Shown here: piece by piece, positions 37,687-47,702 of the stretch
Layout of the letters: every line of letters begins with the position of its first letter
How positions within the stretch are numbered: position 1 is the stretch's first letter
Source of the DNA: Gammaproteobacteria bacterium
Lineage (GTDB): Bacteria; Pseudomonadota; Gammaproteobacteria; SURF-13
Reading direction: 5' to 3'
Length of the DNA: 64,000 nucleotides
NCBI GenBank assembly: GCA_030680605.1
Contig: JAUXUQ010000002.1
Location: 321,536-385,535 of the forward strand
Translations under genes and position numbers: made by a program
Notes under the pieces: model-generated
Database searches by the model: none
The model's input: only the letters and a program-made list of their open reading frames with translations
Told to the model about the DNA's origin: nothing

Positions 37687-38972
37687 TTAAGGCCCTGATC
37701 CTGCGCTTCCGGCCCGCCGAATGCGGCGACGGCGGCGCCCGCCAACCCCTTGAGGATGGCCCATTCGGCCTCGATGAGATGCAGCACGTGTTCCCACTGC
37801 GCGTCTTCTTCCGTGCGCTCGACCAGGACCCGCGCGCGCAATGCCTCGTAGCAGCCCAGGGCCGTGGCCGCCGAGCGCGGCATGGAGAAGTCTTCGGCGG
37901 TCGCAACGGCGCTCTGCTTGAGTTGCCGGCGTCCTTCCTCGGGCAGTTGCGCGACCCATTGCAGCGCCACGCGGAAGGCTTCGATGCTTTCCTCATGGAG
38001 CAGCCGTCCATTGTGCCTGTCCTTGACCACTTCCCGCACGCCGGGTGCATCCAGACCCACCACCGGCATGCCCGCAGCCATGGCTTCGGTCAGCACCATG
38101 CCCTGGGTCTCGCTCCTGGAGGCGAAGGCGAAGACGTCCATGGCGTGGTAGGCAGCGGCCAATTGCGCAGGATCGAGGATACCCGCCACGTGCAGGCGCG
38201 CGCTCAGGCCCACGCGCTCGAATATCGCCCGGATGTCCGCCTCCGACGGACCCTTGCCCACCAGCAGGAAATGGGCGCGGGGCTCCGTCTTGAGAAAGGC
38301 GGCCACCGCCTCGGCCAGAAACACCAGATTCTTCTCCGGCGCCAGCCGCCCCAGGTGTCCCACCACGAAGACGTCATCGGGAATGCCCATCCTCCTGCGG
38401 AAGCCCGCTGCATCCCCTTGCGCGAAACGCTCCAGGTTCACGCCGGTGGGCACCACCGCGATGGGCGCCTCGACCCCGCGCTCGCGCAGCAAGGTAGCAA
38501 TGCTTTCGCTGGGGGCGAACACCTGGTCGCACAGGTTGGCGTAGCGGGTGGCCAGCTCGATCACGAAGCGCCGCAAGGCCGGCGAGTCGCCCGGCACGTA
38601 GTGGGTGTACTGCTCGTACAGGGTGTGATGGGTGAAGACCAGCGGCAACTCGCGGTAGCGTGCCACGCGCAGCGCCGTCATACCGAGGAGATAAGGATGA
38701 TGGGAATGCACAATGTCGGGCCGGAAGGCATCAAGGGCCTCGGTGAGCAGGCCCGATACCGGCAGCACGGCGGAGAAGTCGCTGCCGTTGAAGTTCTGGA
38801 TGGCCGGGATGCGCACCACATCGGCTTCGTCCCGCGGCATGTCGTCGAACGCCGGCGCCACCACCAGTACGCGGTGGCCGCAGCGCCGGTACTCGGCGGT
38901 GAAAGCCTCCACCGAGCGCGCCACCCCGCCCACGTGCGGCGTGTAGGTATTGGTCAGCATGACAATATTCAT
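37683..38972 (-). CDS. GT4 glycosyltransferase, diacylglycerol-glucosyltransferase-like
   Basis: A 429-residue GT-B, family 4 enzyme. The N-terminus is MNIVMLTNTYTPHVGGVARS; DIVHSHHPYLLGMTALRVAR follows, then VFTHHTLYEQYTHYVP at residues 112-127, which resembles the motif of bacterial 1,2-diacylglycerol 3-glucosyltransferases. The C-terminal half has VVGHLGRLAPEKNLVFLAEA, FLLVGKGPSEADIR and the nucleotide-sugar site SRSETQGMVLTEAMAAGMP (E-x7-E). A long C-terminal tail (from about residue 365) is extra. The ATG at 38972 overlaps the upstream gene by ATGA. Glycosylation of a lipid is my inference; sucrose- or trehalose-type acceptors are not excluded. Confidence 0.8.
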   Translation of the reverse strand: MNIVMLTNTYTPHVGGVARSVEAFTAEYRRCGHRVLVVAPAFDDMPRDEADVVRIPAIQNFNGSDFSAVLPVSGLLTEALDAFRPDIVHSHHPYLLGMTALRVARYRELPLVFTHHTLYEQYTHYVPGDSPALRRFVIELATRYANLCDQVFAPSESIATLLRERGVEAPIAVVPTGVNLERFAQGDAAGFRRRMGIPDDVFVVGHLGRLAPEKNLVFLAEAVAAFLKTEPRAHFLLVGKGPSEADIRAIFERVGLSARLHVAGILDPAQLAAAYHAMDVFAFASRSETQGMVLTEAMAAGMPVVGLDAPGVREVVKDRHNGRLLHEESIEAFRVALQWVAQLPEEGRRQLKQSAVATAEDFSMPRSAATALGCYEALRARVLVERTEEDAQWEHVLHLIEAEWAILKGLAGAAVAAFGGPEAQDQGLK

Positions 38973-41221
38973 ATCTTTTCCTGCACCAGCTCCACGGATG
39001 CCGCGCCCGGCTGGGCGGCGACGGGCCGGAAGCCGGGCAGACGCACCTCGATGGCCGGCGCCGCGCCATGCCAGGCGCCGTGCCAGGCGACGGTCACGCG
39101 CCCGGTGTCTGCATTGCGCTCGACGCTGATCGAGACCGGGCCGAAGGCCGTCGGCGCGGGGCCGAACGTCAGCAGCGCCGCGCCCGCGAGCCAGCGCGCC
39201 GGCACGCCCTGGCACAGGATCAGACTTTCATCCTCCTCACGCACGAAACAATGGCGCAGCATCAGCACCCACTCCGCCGCCGCCCACACATGCTGGCCGT
39301 CACCCATGCAGCCGCCGCGGGTGCGCGGGTGTATCGCCTCGGGCCACTGGCCGGTGGGCGAGGCCAGCGCCGCGACCGCGTCCATCAGCGCCAGGTAGCG
39401 GGGGTCGCCTGCGCGCAGCAGCACCTGAGCCAGGTGCAGGGTCAGGTAAGGGTTGATGCCGGAGTGAATCATGTCCTGGAAAAACCCGCCCTCAACCAGG
39501 CAGTGCTCCAGCAGGAACTCGACCGTATCGAGCAGGCGCGAGTCATCCGGCGCACAGAGTTGCGCCGGGTAGCCCACGGCCAGCGAGCCGATGGCCCCGG
39601 CATCCAGCCTGCGGTAGGGCGAGGCCGGCATGGCGGGCCGGCCGAGGCGCTTGGCTACCCCGGCGAGACTGCGTTCGACGGCCTGCTGAAATTCCCCGGC
39701 GGCATGCGTAAACTCCGCGCGCAAGGCCTCCTCGTCCGTGAGGCCGCACAGCGCCGCCGCCGAATGCAGTCCGGCGATGCTCCAGAAATCGTCCCAGTAA
39801 TAATAGTCATTGGGGCCGAGGTGCTCGGCGGAAAAGCCCGCCGGCAACAGACCGGCGTGGGGGCTGACTGGCTCATCCGGCAGACGCTTGCGCAGAATCC
39901 AGTGCGCGCCCTGCACGATGGCCTCCCGCCACGCCGGTTTGGGTGCGCGACCGGTGAGTTCGCAGTAGCGGCGCATGATCCACAGCGCCTCGCCGTTGGC
40001 GTCCCACTCCCCCTCCTGGGAATGAAAATAGCCGCGCGCGGTCTGGCGCGACGGAAAGCGATCCAGCGCGCGCTCGGCACGCCCGCTTAAACCGGCGCAC
40101 AACAGGCCATGAATGATGAACGCGGCATCGCGGAACCAGAACCGCTTGTAGGTATACGGGCCGGGATACACGTCATCGGGCGAGTGCAGAATCAGCGTGC
40201 GCAATGCCGCATCGTACAGGCACTGAAAATGCGCATCGGGAACAGATAGTTGGCAGTGACCGCGCAGGCTTTCCTCCCAGGTAGTCTCGGCAACCTGCGC
40301 AGTCTTGTGGGCATCCCCCAGCGGCACGCTGACCCCGATGGTGCGCGGCTGGCCGGGTTCCAGCCTGAACAGCGCCGCCGCCGTGGACATGCCCACCTCG
40401 CACGCGCCGCGCTGCTGATCCTCAAGATCCTGCAGATGGATGTATACATCGCCGGCCCGGTAGTCCGAGACATGATGCCGTTCCGCCGGGGCGTCGAACT
40501 CGACGGCGCGCTGGCCCTCGATGTTCCAGGCACTGCGTTCGGGTGACAGGGCCACATCATGGATGAAGCTGATCCCTTCCGGGTTATAGGGCCGCAGCGC
40601 CAGCACCAGCCAGCCCGCGCTGTCCGCCTTGGCAGTCAGTGCCAGCCGGCAGACCGGCTGACCGGATGCCAATTCGACCGAAGCGCGGCTGGTCAGCTCA
40701 AGCCCCATCTCGCGGCTTGTCGTGATGACGACCACCCCGTCGCGCAGGTCGAGGCGCTGCTCGGCATTGGTGCGCGAGGGCAACAACCAGCGCCCGTCGT
40801 CGGTCTTGATCCAGCCTTCCAGCGACCAGCCGTCGAACAGCGGCGTGAGCAAACCGCGCGGGTCAACAATGGGCAGCTCCGGGCAATCGGGCCAGCCGAC
40901 GGCGGTCCAGTTGCGGTGGGTGAGATTGACATGGGTGATGGAAAACGCGCGCGGGATGAAGGCGTCGTCGCCGGGGTCGAACTGGCGTTCGACCCAGTAG
41001 GGCCACACCCAGTCCAGGTTGTGCTGAATCACCCGGCTGTTGATAAGGCCACGGGCGTGGAACACCACTCCGGCACGCAGCAGTTCCACCGGCTCGCCTA
41101 CCTCGGACGGCTGGGCGAAGCGGTGCAGACGCGAGAGCACGCTCATCGGGTCGAGGAAGCCGTGGGCGCGCGCCAATCGGCGAATCAAAAATCGCCACGG
41201 CAGCCATTTCAGCCACGGCAT
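38969..41221 (-). CDS. Six-hairpin glycosidase-like / glycogen-debranching-type protein
   Basis: A 750-residue protein. The N-terminal ~300 residues form beta-rich sequence (SREMGLELTSRASVELASG, GDVYIHLQDLEDQQRGACEV). An alpha/alpha toroid follows, of the amylo-1,6-glucosidase or six-hairpin glycosidase kind: GPYTYKRFWFRDAAFIIHGL, YFHSQEGEWDANGEALWIMR, YYYWDDFWSIAGLHSAAAL, GGFFQDMIHSGINPYLTLHL and TGQWPEAIHPRTRGGCMGDG. Acidic residues in FRDA, WDANGEA and WPEA are candidate catalytic groups. No signal peptide is seen. AGGAG precedes the ATG, which overlaps the VTT gene by 13 bases. The sugar substrate is not deducible. Confidence 0.75.
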   Translation of the reverse strand: MPWLKWLPWRFLIRRLARAHGFLDPMSVLSRLHRFAQPSEVGEPVELLRAGVVFHARGLINSRVIQHNLDWVWPYWVERQFDPGDDAFIPRAFSITHVNLTHRNWTAVGWPDCPELPIVDPRGLLTPLFDGWSLEGWIKTDDGRWLLPSRTNAEQRLDLRDGVVVITTSREMGLELTSRASVELASGQPVCRLALTAKADSAGWLVLALRPYNPEGISFIHDVALSPERSAWNIEGQRAVEFDAPAERHHVSDYRAGDVYIHLQDLEDQQRGACEVGMSTAAALFRLEPGQPRTIGVSVPLGDAHKTAQVAETTWEESLRGHCQLSVPDAHFQCLYDAALRTLILHSPDDVYPGPYTYKRFWFRDAAFIIHGLLCAGLSGRAERALDRFPSRQTARGYFHSQEGEWDANGEALWIMRRYCELTGRAPKPAWREAIVQGAHWILRKRLPDEPVSPHAGLLPAGFSAEHLGPNDYYYWDDFWSIAGLHSAAALCGLTDEEALRAEFTHAAGEFQQAVERSLAGVAKRLGRPAMPASPYRRLDAGAIGSLAVGYPAQLCAPDDSRLLDTVEFLLEHCLVEGGFFQDMIHSGINPYLTLHLAQVLLRAGDPRYLALMDAVAALASPTGQWPEAIHPRTRGGCMGDGQHVWAAAEWVLMLRHCFVREEDESLILCQGVPARWLAGAALLTFGPAPTAFGPVSISVERNADTGRVTVAWHGAWHGAAPAIEVRLPGFRPVAAQPGAASVELVQEKI

Positions 41222-41940
41222 GAGCTGTCTCCTGTTTCCTCTTGCGCTGTGTATTTTGCCAAGGCCCGGCGTGCCAGACGGCTAATATAGATCAACAGGG
41301 CGATGGTCACGAGAAAACCGGCGCCGTAGAGAGTCCATTGCAGCGGCGTGCGTTCCGCGCTGCGTGCGCCCAGGGTGGCGATGTCGGCGGCGATCGAGCC
41401 GAGATATACATTGTGCAGCGAGAACGGGATGATACCGGCGAAGGTCCCGAAGGTAAAACCGCGCAGCGAAAAGCGCGTCAGCCCGAAGAAGTAATTGGAG
41501 AGCTTGAAGGGAAAGAACGGCACCAGCCGGGTGAGCAGGATGATCTTCCAGCCCTGCGGCGTCAGTTCCTCGCTCACCAGTTGCAGCCTGGCGTGCATCA
41601 GGATAAACCCCGTGGCACGCTCACCGAACAGGTGCCGCGCAATCAGGAAGGCGAGCGTCGCGCCCAGGGTGGTGCCGAGCACCACGTACACCGTACCTTC
41701 CACCACGCCGAACACGAACCCGGCCCCGGTGGTGAACAGCACCCCCGGCAGCAGCAGTACCACCACCAGCGCCATGATGAGAATAAACAGCAGCGGCGCC
41801 CACGCGCCCTGCGCGTCCAGCCATGCCAGCAACTGGAGCACCTGCTGATGGGTGTCGAAATAAATCAGCGCACCGACGACAGCGGCCACAAACAGGACGC
41901 TGACGGCGATGCTCCAGACTGGCGATGCTCCCCGGATCAT
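41209..41940 (-). CDS. VTT-domain (TVP38/DedA superfamily) membrane protein
   Basis: A 243-residue inner-membrane protein with an N-terminal transmembrane helix (WSIAVSVLFVAAVVGALIYF) and a VTT core: LVVVLLLPGVLFTTGAGFVF, TLGATLAFLIARHLFGERAT, then IILLTRLVPFFPFKLSNYFF and GTFAGIIPFSLHNVYLGS. The Arg-Leu-x-Pro and GxxxG features of scramblase-like members are present. It is the first gene of the four-gene run down to 35281, so lipid or polyprenyl-phosphate movement linked to the glycosyltransferase is a reasonable guess. It is a paralogue of the protein at 3615-4349. Confidence 0.83.
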   Translation of the reverse strand: MIRGASPVWSIAVSVLFVAAVVGALIYFDTHQQVLQLLAWLDAQGAWAPLLFILIMALVVVLLLPGVLFTTGAGFVFGVVEGTVYVVLGTTLGATLAFLIARHLFGERATGFILMHARLQLVSEELTPQGWKIILLTRLVPFFPFKLSNYFFGLTRFSLRGFTFGTFAGIIPFSLHNVYLGSIAADIATLGARSAERTPLQWTLYGAGFLVTIALLIYISRLARRALAKYTAQEETGDSSCRG

Positions 41941-42053
41941 GGTATTCCTCAGTCTAATACCTCATGCCTGCTGTAACTGGTTGGCCAACTCCCTGAGTTA
42001 GTTGACGGTTTTGGCATACGGCCAGGTGCAGGGTGCGGATTATGGTTGCCGGA

Positions 42054-42728
42054 CTAACGATACGTACCTGGAATCACTACACGCCTCTCAATAATGCGTG
42101 CAGCTACTACGATTATTGAAACCAGCGCGAGATAGATTAAAGCCGCAAACAAGTAGGCCTTGAAAAACTGAAAGTTGGTTGAGGCGAGCTCTTGAATTCT
42201 GGCAAAAAACTCGGTGTACTGGACAAGAAATGCTACAGAGCTATCTTTCAGGTTGCGAATGACTTGATTGGTTAACGCAGGTATCGATAGTCGCAATACT
42301 TGCGGCAAGGTAATCAACCCGAATATCTGGCGGGGATTAAAGCCCTGCGCTCTTGCGGCCTCGAGCTCGCTGGCATCGAGGCCATGAAATGCTGTGGTGA
42401 GATAAGCTGCATTATAGGCGGCGATATTGAGTGAAAACCCAATAATTGCCACCACAAAAGGAGACATGGTTACCCCCCACTGTGGCAAGCCATAGTACAT
42501 CAGGAACAGCAGTACAATCAGTGGAATTCCAATGAAAAATGAGACATATCCATTGATTAAATGGCGGATAAGGGGGTTTTTGCTCAACGTGAAATAGAAG
42601 ACCACAATGCCAAGTAACAGGCCGGTAACGCTAACAATGCCCGTAAGTGCTAGAGTCTTGCCCAGGCCGGCAAGAATCAGCGGCATTTGCTCTAGCAGGT
42701 CATTCTGAAATGCAGCCCATCCATCCAT
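42054..42728 (-). CDS. Polar amino-acid ABC transporter permease
   Basis: A 224-residue inner-membrane permease of the HisM/HisQ family. It has about five hydrophobic helices, GYVSFFIGIPLIVLLFLMYY, and the EAA loop LEAARAQGFNPRQIFGLITL that contacts the ATPase. It belongs to an import system with a second permease (43494), an ATPase (42740) and a lipoprotein binding protein (44162), all on the minus strand. Base composition is clearly more AT-rich than both flanks. The transported amino acid is not deducible. Confidence 0.87.
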   Translation of the reverse strand: MDGWAAFQNDLLEQMPLILAGLGKTLALTGIVSVTGLLLGIVVFYFTLSKNPLIRHLINGYVSFFIGIPLIVLLFLMYYGLPQWGVTMSPFVVAIIGFSLNIAAYNAAYLTTAFHGLDASELEAARAQGFNPRQIFGLITLPQVLRLSIPALTNQVIRNLKDSSVAFLVQYTEFFARIQELASTNFQFFKAYLFAALIYLALVSIIVVAARIIERRVVIPGTYR

Positions 42729-42739
42729 TGGGTTATGAC

Positions 42740-43462
42740 CTAGAGACCAAAAAACTCGCGAATTTGTGCGTCGGGATGTTCGTTGGAAAGATGTTCAATG
42801 GTCTCCTCGGATCTAATAATACCCCTGTCAAGAAATGAAACGCGGCTGGAAATATGGCGCGCAAGCTGGAGGTCGTGAGTCACACACAGCATGGTTACGC
42901 CTTCACTGTTAAGTTTGTTAATCAGATCTCCAACCTCACGCAGCATGATTGGATCAAGTGCTGAGGTGGGCTCATCGAGCACAACTACGGCTGGATCCAT
43001 TGCCAGGGCCCTTGCCAGAGCAGCACGCTGTTTCTGCCCACCTGATATTTGCGCAGGATATTTATCGCGATGAGAATGCATGTCCAGGCGATCCAGCTCG
43101 AATAGTGCCTTGCATTCGGCGTCGGCTCGAGACATGCCGCGAAGCTTACGCAACCCAAGTGTGACATTGTCAAGTACTGTGAGATGGCGATAGAGCGCAA
43201 ACTGCTGAAAGACAAAGCCAATGTTTTGCCGCAGCATGCGGACATCAACACCAGGCTGAGTAATTTCTTCGCCGCGAAAATGTATCGTGCCAGATGTCGG
43301 GTCAACCAGCCGATTCAGGCAACGCAGTAAAGTGGATTTGCCGCAGCCCGATGGCCCCATGATTACCTTCACGTCACCTTCGCATACGTCAAGGTTAACG
43401 CCAGACAGTACTGGTTGACTACCAAACACTTTTACCAGATTGCGAATTTCAATCAACGCCAT
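42740..43462 (-). CDS. Polar amino-acid ABC transporter ATPase
   Basis: A 240-residue ABC ATPase. Walker A is MGPSGCGKSTLLRCLNRLVD, the Q-loop is NIGFVFQQFALYRHLTVLDN, the signature is QISGGQKQRAALARALAMD and Walker B is VVVLDEPTSALDP followed by TMLCVTHDLQLARHI. This matches GlnQ/HisP-type importers. A GTG at 43477 is in frame, but the ATG at 43462 (MALIEIRNLVKVFG) is the usual family start. It energises import through the two flanking permeases. Confidence 0.9.
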   Translation of the reverse strand: MALIEIRNLVKVFGSQPVLSGVNLDVCEGDVKVIMGPSGCGKSTLLRCLNRLVDPTSGTIHFRGEEITQPGVDVRMLRQNIGFVFQQFALYRHLTVLDNVTLGLRKLRGMSRADAECKALFELDRLDMHSHRDKYPAQISGGQKQRAALARALAMDPAVVVLDEPTSALDPIMLREVGDLINKLNSEGVTMLCVTHDLQLARHISSRVSFLDRGIIRSEETIEHLSNEHPDAQIREFFGL

Positions 43463-43493
43463 GCGAGGATTGTCCACTTGGATTCAAGGCGGC

Positions 43494-44147
43494 TCATTTC
43501 AACGCCATGCCTGGAACGCGGTAACGTCTCGCAATGAATTGAACACCAGCGAGAAAAATACGGTAGATGGCAAAGTACAGTAATCCCACCGCAAGATAAA
43601 CTTCAACACCTCTCAAGGTGGTTGCCGCCAGGGTCATAGCCTGTTTGGTAATCTCGGGCACTCCGACCGTATAGGCAAACGGAGAGTACTTCAGTACCGT
43701 GGTAAATTCATTGACCATACCCGGTACTGAGAAGCGCAGCATTTGCGGCAGCTCGATATAGACCAGTACCTGCAGTCGACTCATTCCCATAGCCTCAGCC
43801 GCAAGAATTTCTGAGGCATCAATTGAGTCCAGCGCCCCCCTGAAGACCTCAGCGAGATATGCTCCAGCTATCAACCCCAAACTGAGCATCATGGCCAATA
43901 ACGGCGGAACCTTCAGGCCAATACCAGGCAAGCCAAAATACACCATGAAAAGCAGCACCAACACTGGAATGCCACGGAACAGATATGTAAAGACATCAAG
44001 AAGTGGCGCCAGTCCAAACCAATTCAGCCTGCGTAAACCGGCAACTGTCAACCCCACAGCCATCCCAGTGGCACAGCATGCCAGCGTGACTATGACGGTG
44101 TAACCAGCCCCTTGCGCCAACTGCAGGACGATTTCCGTGAGGCTCAT
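43494..44147 (-). CDS. Polar amino-acid ABC transporter permease
   Basis: A 217-residue permease of the HisM/HisQ family with LFRGIPVLVLLFMVYFGLPG and the EAA loop LAAEAMGMSRLQVLVYIELP. A hydrophobic C-terminal segment AVGLLYFAIYRIFLAGVQFI completes the fold. An in-frame ATG at 44174 would overlap the binding-protein gene; the ATG at 44147 (MSLTEIVLQLAQGAG) gives the standard N-terminus. It probably heterodimerises with the permease at 42054-42728. Confidence 0.86.
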   Translation of the reverse strand: MSLTEIVLQLAQGAGYTVIVTLACCATGMAVGLTVAGLRRLNWFGLAPLLDVFTYLFRGIPVLVLLFMVYFGLPGIGLKVPPLLAMMLSLGLIAGAYLAEVFRGALDSIDASEILAAEAMGMSRLQVLVYIELPQMLRFSVPGMVNEFTTVLKYSPFAYTVGVPEITKQAMTLAATTLRGVEVYLAVGLLYFAIYRIFLAGVQFIARRYRVPGMALK

Positions 44148-44161
44148 GAAAGCTGTGCCAC

Positions 44162-44953
<792 letters not shown>

Positions 44954-45118
44954 TCAATTATAAAAACCGGGCTGTAACTGAACTTTATTATGGCTGGTAT
45001 TTAATTTCTGCGGGAAATCAGTTTTTGTTTCGTTGTGCCCTTGTCGAGTTAATCGAATTCCGTAAGGCGCGGTTACTGGCGGTGATAATGATGCTGTGGT
45101 TTCGGTATCAATGAAAAT

Positions 45119-46006
45119 TCAGCGGCAGGCAACCAGTACGTCGCATCGCGCCTGGGCCAGCACGTGCTTGGTCACGCTGCCGAGCAGGAGTTCCTCGATC
45201 ATTCCGGCGCCATGCTTGCCGAGCACGATGAGATCGGCGCCCACTTCTTCTTCGTGCTCCAGAATACGGGGCGCGGCGTCACCGTGTACCACGACGGAGT
45301 ACCAGTTGTCAGCAGGGGTCAGGGTATCGGCCGCAGTTTGATGGAGGCGGGTGAGCGCTTGCTGGCGGATCGTGACGCGATGGTGCTGGATCACTGTTTC
45401 CTCCACGCTCGCAAAGCGCATCTGGCCCTCGAAGGGCACCTCGTAGGCGTGCAGCAGGATGAGTTCGGCCTGCGGAGCGACCGCCTGCGCCAGACGGATG
45501 GCGCCCTGCGACCAGGGCGAGAAATCCACCGGCACCAGCACGCTGCGATAAGCTTCGTGAGGTCGCTGCTTTACTGCAAGGATGGGGCGCAGGGTCTTGC
45601 GCAACAAGCGCTCGGCGTTTGCCCCCAGCAGCCAGTGACGCATGAAGCCTGCCCCGTGCGCCCCCAGAATCAGGAGACTCGCATCCAGGAGATTCGCCTG
45701 CGCGGTGATGCTTTCCAGCACCGCCCCTTCCACCAGATGCTGTCCAGCGCTCAGACCCAGGGGTTCACCGACATCGGCGGCCAGTTGTGCCAGCGCCTCG
45801 CGCGCCTGCGTCCGCAGACGTTCCTGCAGCGCAGCGCCGCCCTCGCCGAACAGCCGTTGCAATTCATGGAGCGCGCTGCTTTCCAGTACGTGCAGGAGTT
45901 CAAGCCGGGCGCCGGTCTCGCGGGCCAGCAGGGCCGCCCGCAGCGCGGCGTGGCGCGATGGCGCGGAAAGGTCGGTGGCGGCAAGCAGGGTGTGCAGGCG
46001 GCTCAT
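45119..46006 (-). CDS. Tandem UspA-domain universal stress protein
   Basis: A 295-residue cytoplasmic protein with two UspA domains (about 1-148 and 152-295). Each ends in the ATP-binding pattern: GAHGAGFMRHWLLGANAERL and GKHGAGMIEELLLGSVTKHV. Each begins with the typical strand, HTLLAATDLSAPSRHAALRA and SVLVPVDFSPWSQGAIRLAQ. Tandem Usp proteins accompany ion transporters and may sense nucleotide. GGAGG lies 7 bases before the ATG, which overlaps the Kef-type antiporter stop by ATGA, so the two are coupled. Confidence 0.9.
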   Translation of the reverse strand: MSRLHTLLAATDLSAPSRHAALRAALLARETGARLELLHVLESSALHELQRLFGEGGAALQERLRTQAREALAQLAADVGEPLGLSAGQHLVEGAVLESITAQANLLDASLLILGAHGAGFMRHWLLGANAERLLRKTLRPILAVKQRPHEAYRSVLVPVDFSPWSQGAIRLAQAVAPQAELILLHAYEVPFEGQMRFASVEETVIQHHRVTIRQQALTRLHQTAADTLTPADNWYSVVVHGDAAPRILEHEEEVGADLIVLGKHGAGMIEELLLGSVTKHVLAQARCDVLVACR

Positions 46007-47661
46007 GGGGTGACCTCCGGTGGGCTGAGTGTGTCGGTGATCATCCGTGCGGTGTGCTCGGCAGCATCGAGGAAGGGGTTGATGACCTGGGCTACGCCGG
46101 CAGCGTGCAGCGCATGGCCATGGATTTCATCACGCACCACGCCAGCGATGCAGCCGGCCACCCCCAGCGCCTTCAGCGCGTGCAGCAGGGCCCGGTTGGT
46201 GTCCCAGCTCGGCAGGGTGGTGACGATCCACGCCGCTGCCGCCAGGGGCAGTGTCTCCACAAACGCCGCGTCCTCGCCGTCGCCAAAACGCACGGAAAAG
46301 CCGCGCTGGCGCAGTCGCCGCACGGTTTCGGGGTCGAAATCAACACCCATGGCTGCCACGCCGTGTTGCGTGAGCCGGGCGAGCAGATGCTCGCCGTAAC
46401 GCCCGAGGCCGAAAACGATAACACGCGGCGGCGCTTCGGATTGCGGCTGGCGCTCGACGGCCAGCTCGCGGTGCGGGCGGCGGCGTTCGAAGACGTTGAG
46501 CCACGGGCCGAGACGTTCATAGAGCGGCTGGGAATAGAGGATCAGGTACGTCGACAGGGCGATGGTGACTACGCCCACCAGTGTTGTCAGCCCCAGCGCA
46601 TCCATGCCCACATGCCCGAGCGAGATGCCCATGGCGATAAAGATGATGGAAAACTCGCTGATCTGCGCCACCGTCAGCCCGGCCAGGAAGCCGGTGCGCT
46701 TGCGGTAGCCCATGTAGCCCATGATGGCCATGACGATGAGCGGATTGCCGACCAGCACGAACAGCGCCAGCACCACCGCTGGCCATAGTTCGCCGCCGAG
46801 GGTGGTAAAGTCCAGTTTGGTGCCCAGGTCGATGAAAAAAAACAGCAGCATGAAGTCGCGGATGCCGGTGAGCCGTGCACCCACGGCATCACGGAAATGG
46901 GTTGAGGCCAGCGAGAACCCCGCCAGAAAAGCGCCGGCCTCCTTGGAAAACCCGGCCCATTCGCCCAGCGCGGCCAACGCCGTGCCCCAGGCGATGGCGA
47001 AGATGAGCAGGAGTTCCTGCGAGCGCGCCATCAGGCGGGTGAGCGGCGGCAGTATATAGCGCATCAGCGCATAGAGCAGTAGCGCAGCCGCCAGCACACG
47101 CGCGCCGATGGACAGGGCCGCTGTAAACCATGTGGCTTCGGATTCCCCGCCGGCCCGCAGTGCACTCATCGCCATCATCGCCAGCACCACGGCGATGTCC
47201 TGCACGATCAGGAAGCCCACCGCGATGCGCCCATGCAGGGAATCCAGCTCCCGCTTGTCGGAGAGCAGCTTGATGATGATGATGGTGCTGGAGAAGGTGA
47301 GCGCCACCGCCACGTAAAGTGCCGTGAGCCAGTCGCGGCCCAGCGCCAGCACCAGCACGAAGCCGACGGAAATGGTGAAGGCCAGCTGCCCCAGTCCGGT
47401 GGCGAGTGCCACCGGACCGATGTTGCGCACGTGCTGCAGATCGAGCTTGAGCCCCACCAGGAACAACAATATGGCCACGCCGATCTGGGCCAGCAGATTG
47501 ATCTGATCGTGGGCCTGCACCAGTTCCAGCCCGGCCGGACCCACGCCGATACCCACCACGATGTAGGCGATCAGCACCGGCTGGCGCAGCCGCACCGCCA
47601 GCGCGCCGGCGATGGCGGCGATAAGGAGTAGCAGGGCCATCTCGGCAAAGGGTTCGTGCAT
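46003..47661 (-). CDS. Kef/YbaL-type cation:proton antiporter with TrkA-N domain
   Basis: A 552-residue CPA2 antiporter. The N-terminal ~385 residues contain about 12 transmembrane helices: LIAYIVVGIGVGPAGLEL, SSTIIIIKLLSDKRELDSLH, IVQDIAVVLAMMAMSAL and GWGTA-like turns before KEAGAFLAGFSLAS. The C-terminal Rossmann domain (about 410-530) is VIVFGLGRYGEHLLARLTQH with VDFDPETVRRLRQRGFSVRF, the nucleotide-gating TrkA-N module. Probably K+/H+ or Na+/H+ exchange at the inner membrane. It is followed by the coupled UspA gene and preceded by a P-type ATPase gene 41 bases upstream. Confidence 0.9.
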   Translation of the reverse strand: MHEPFAEMALLLLIAAIAGALAVRLRQPVLIAYIVVGIGVGPAGLELVQAHDQINLLAQIGVAILLFLVGLKLDLQHVRNIGPVALATGLGQLAFTISVGFVLVLALGRDWLTALYVAVALTFSSTIIIIKLLSDKRELDSLHGRIAVGFLIVQDIAVVLAMMAMSALRAGGESEATWFTAALSIGARVLAAALLLYALMRYILPPLTRLMARSQELLLIFAIAWGTALAALGEWAGFSKEAGAFLAGFSLASTHFRDAVGARLTGIRDFMLLFFFIDLGTKLDFTTLGGELWPAVVLALFVLVGNPLIVMAIMGYMGYRKRTGFLAGLTVAQISEFSIIFIAMGISLGHVGMDALGLTTLVGVVTIALSTYLILYSQPLYERLGPWLNVFERRRPHRELAVERQPQSEAPPRVIVFGLGRYGEHLLARLTQHGVAAMGVDFDPETVRRLRQRGFSVRFGDGEDAAFVETLPLAAAAWIVTTLPSWDTNRALLHALKALGVAGCIAGVVRDEIHGHALHAAGVAQVINPFLDAAEHTARMITDTLSPPEVTP

Positions 47662-47702
47662 GGTCAGAGTGTACTTGAGCAGCGAGACTCACATGTATTC
47701 AT

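Noticed and set aside
37779-39398. 539-residue plus-strand frame
   Set aside because: It is antisense to the GT4 and glycosidase genes in GC-rich DNA, with no domain pattern; it is a codon-bias shadow.
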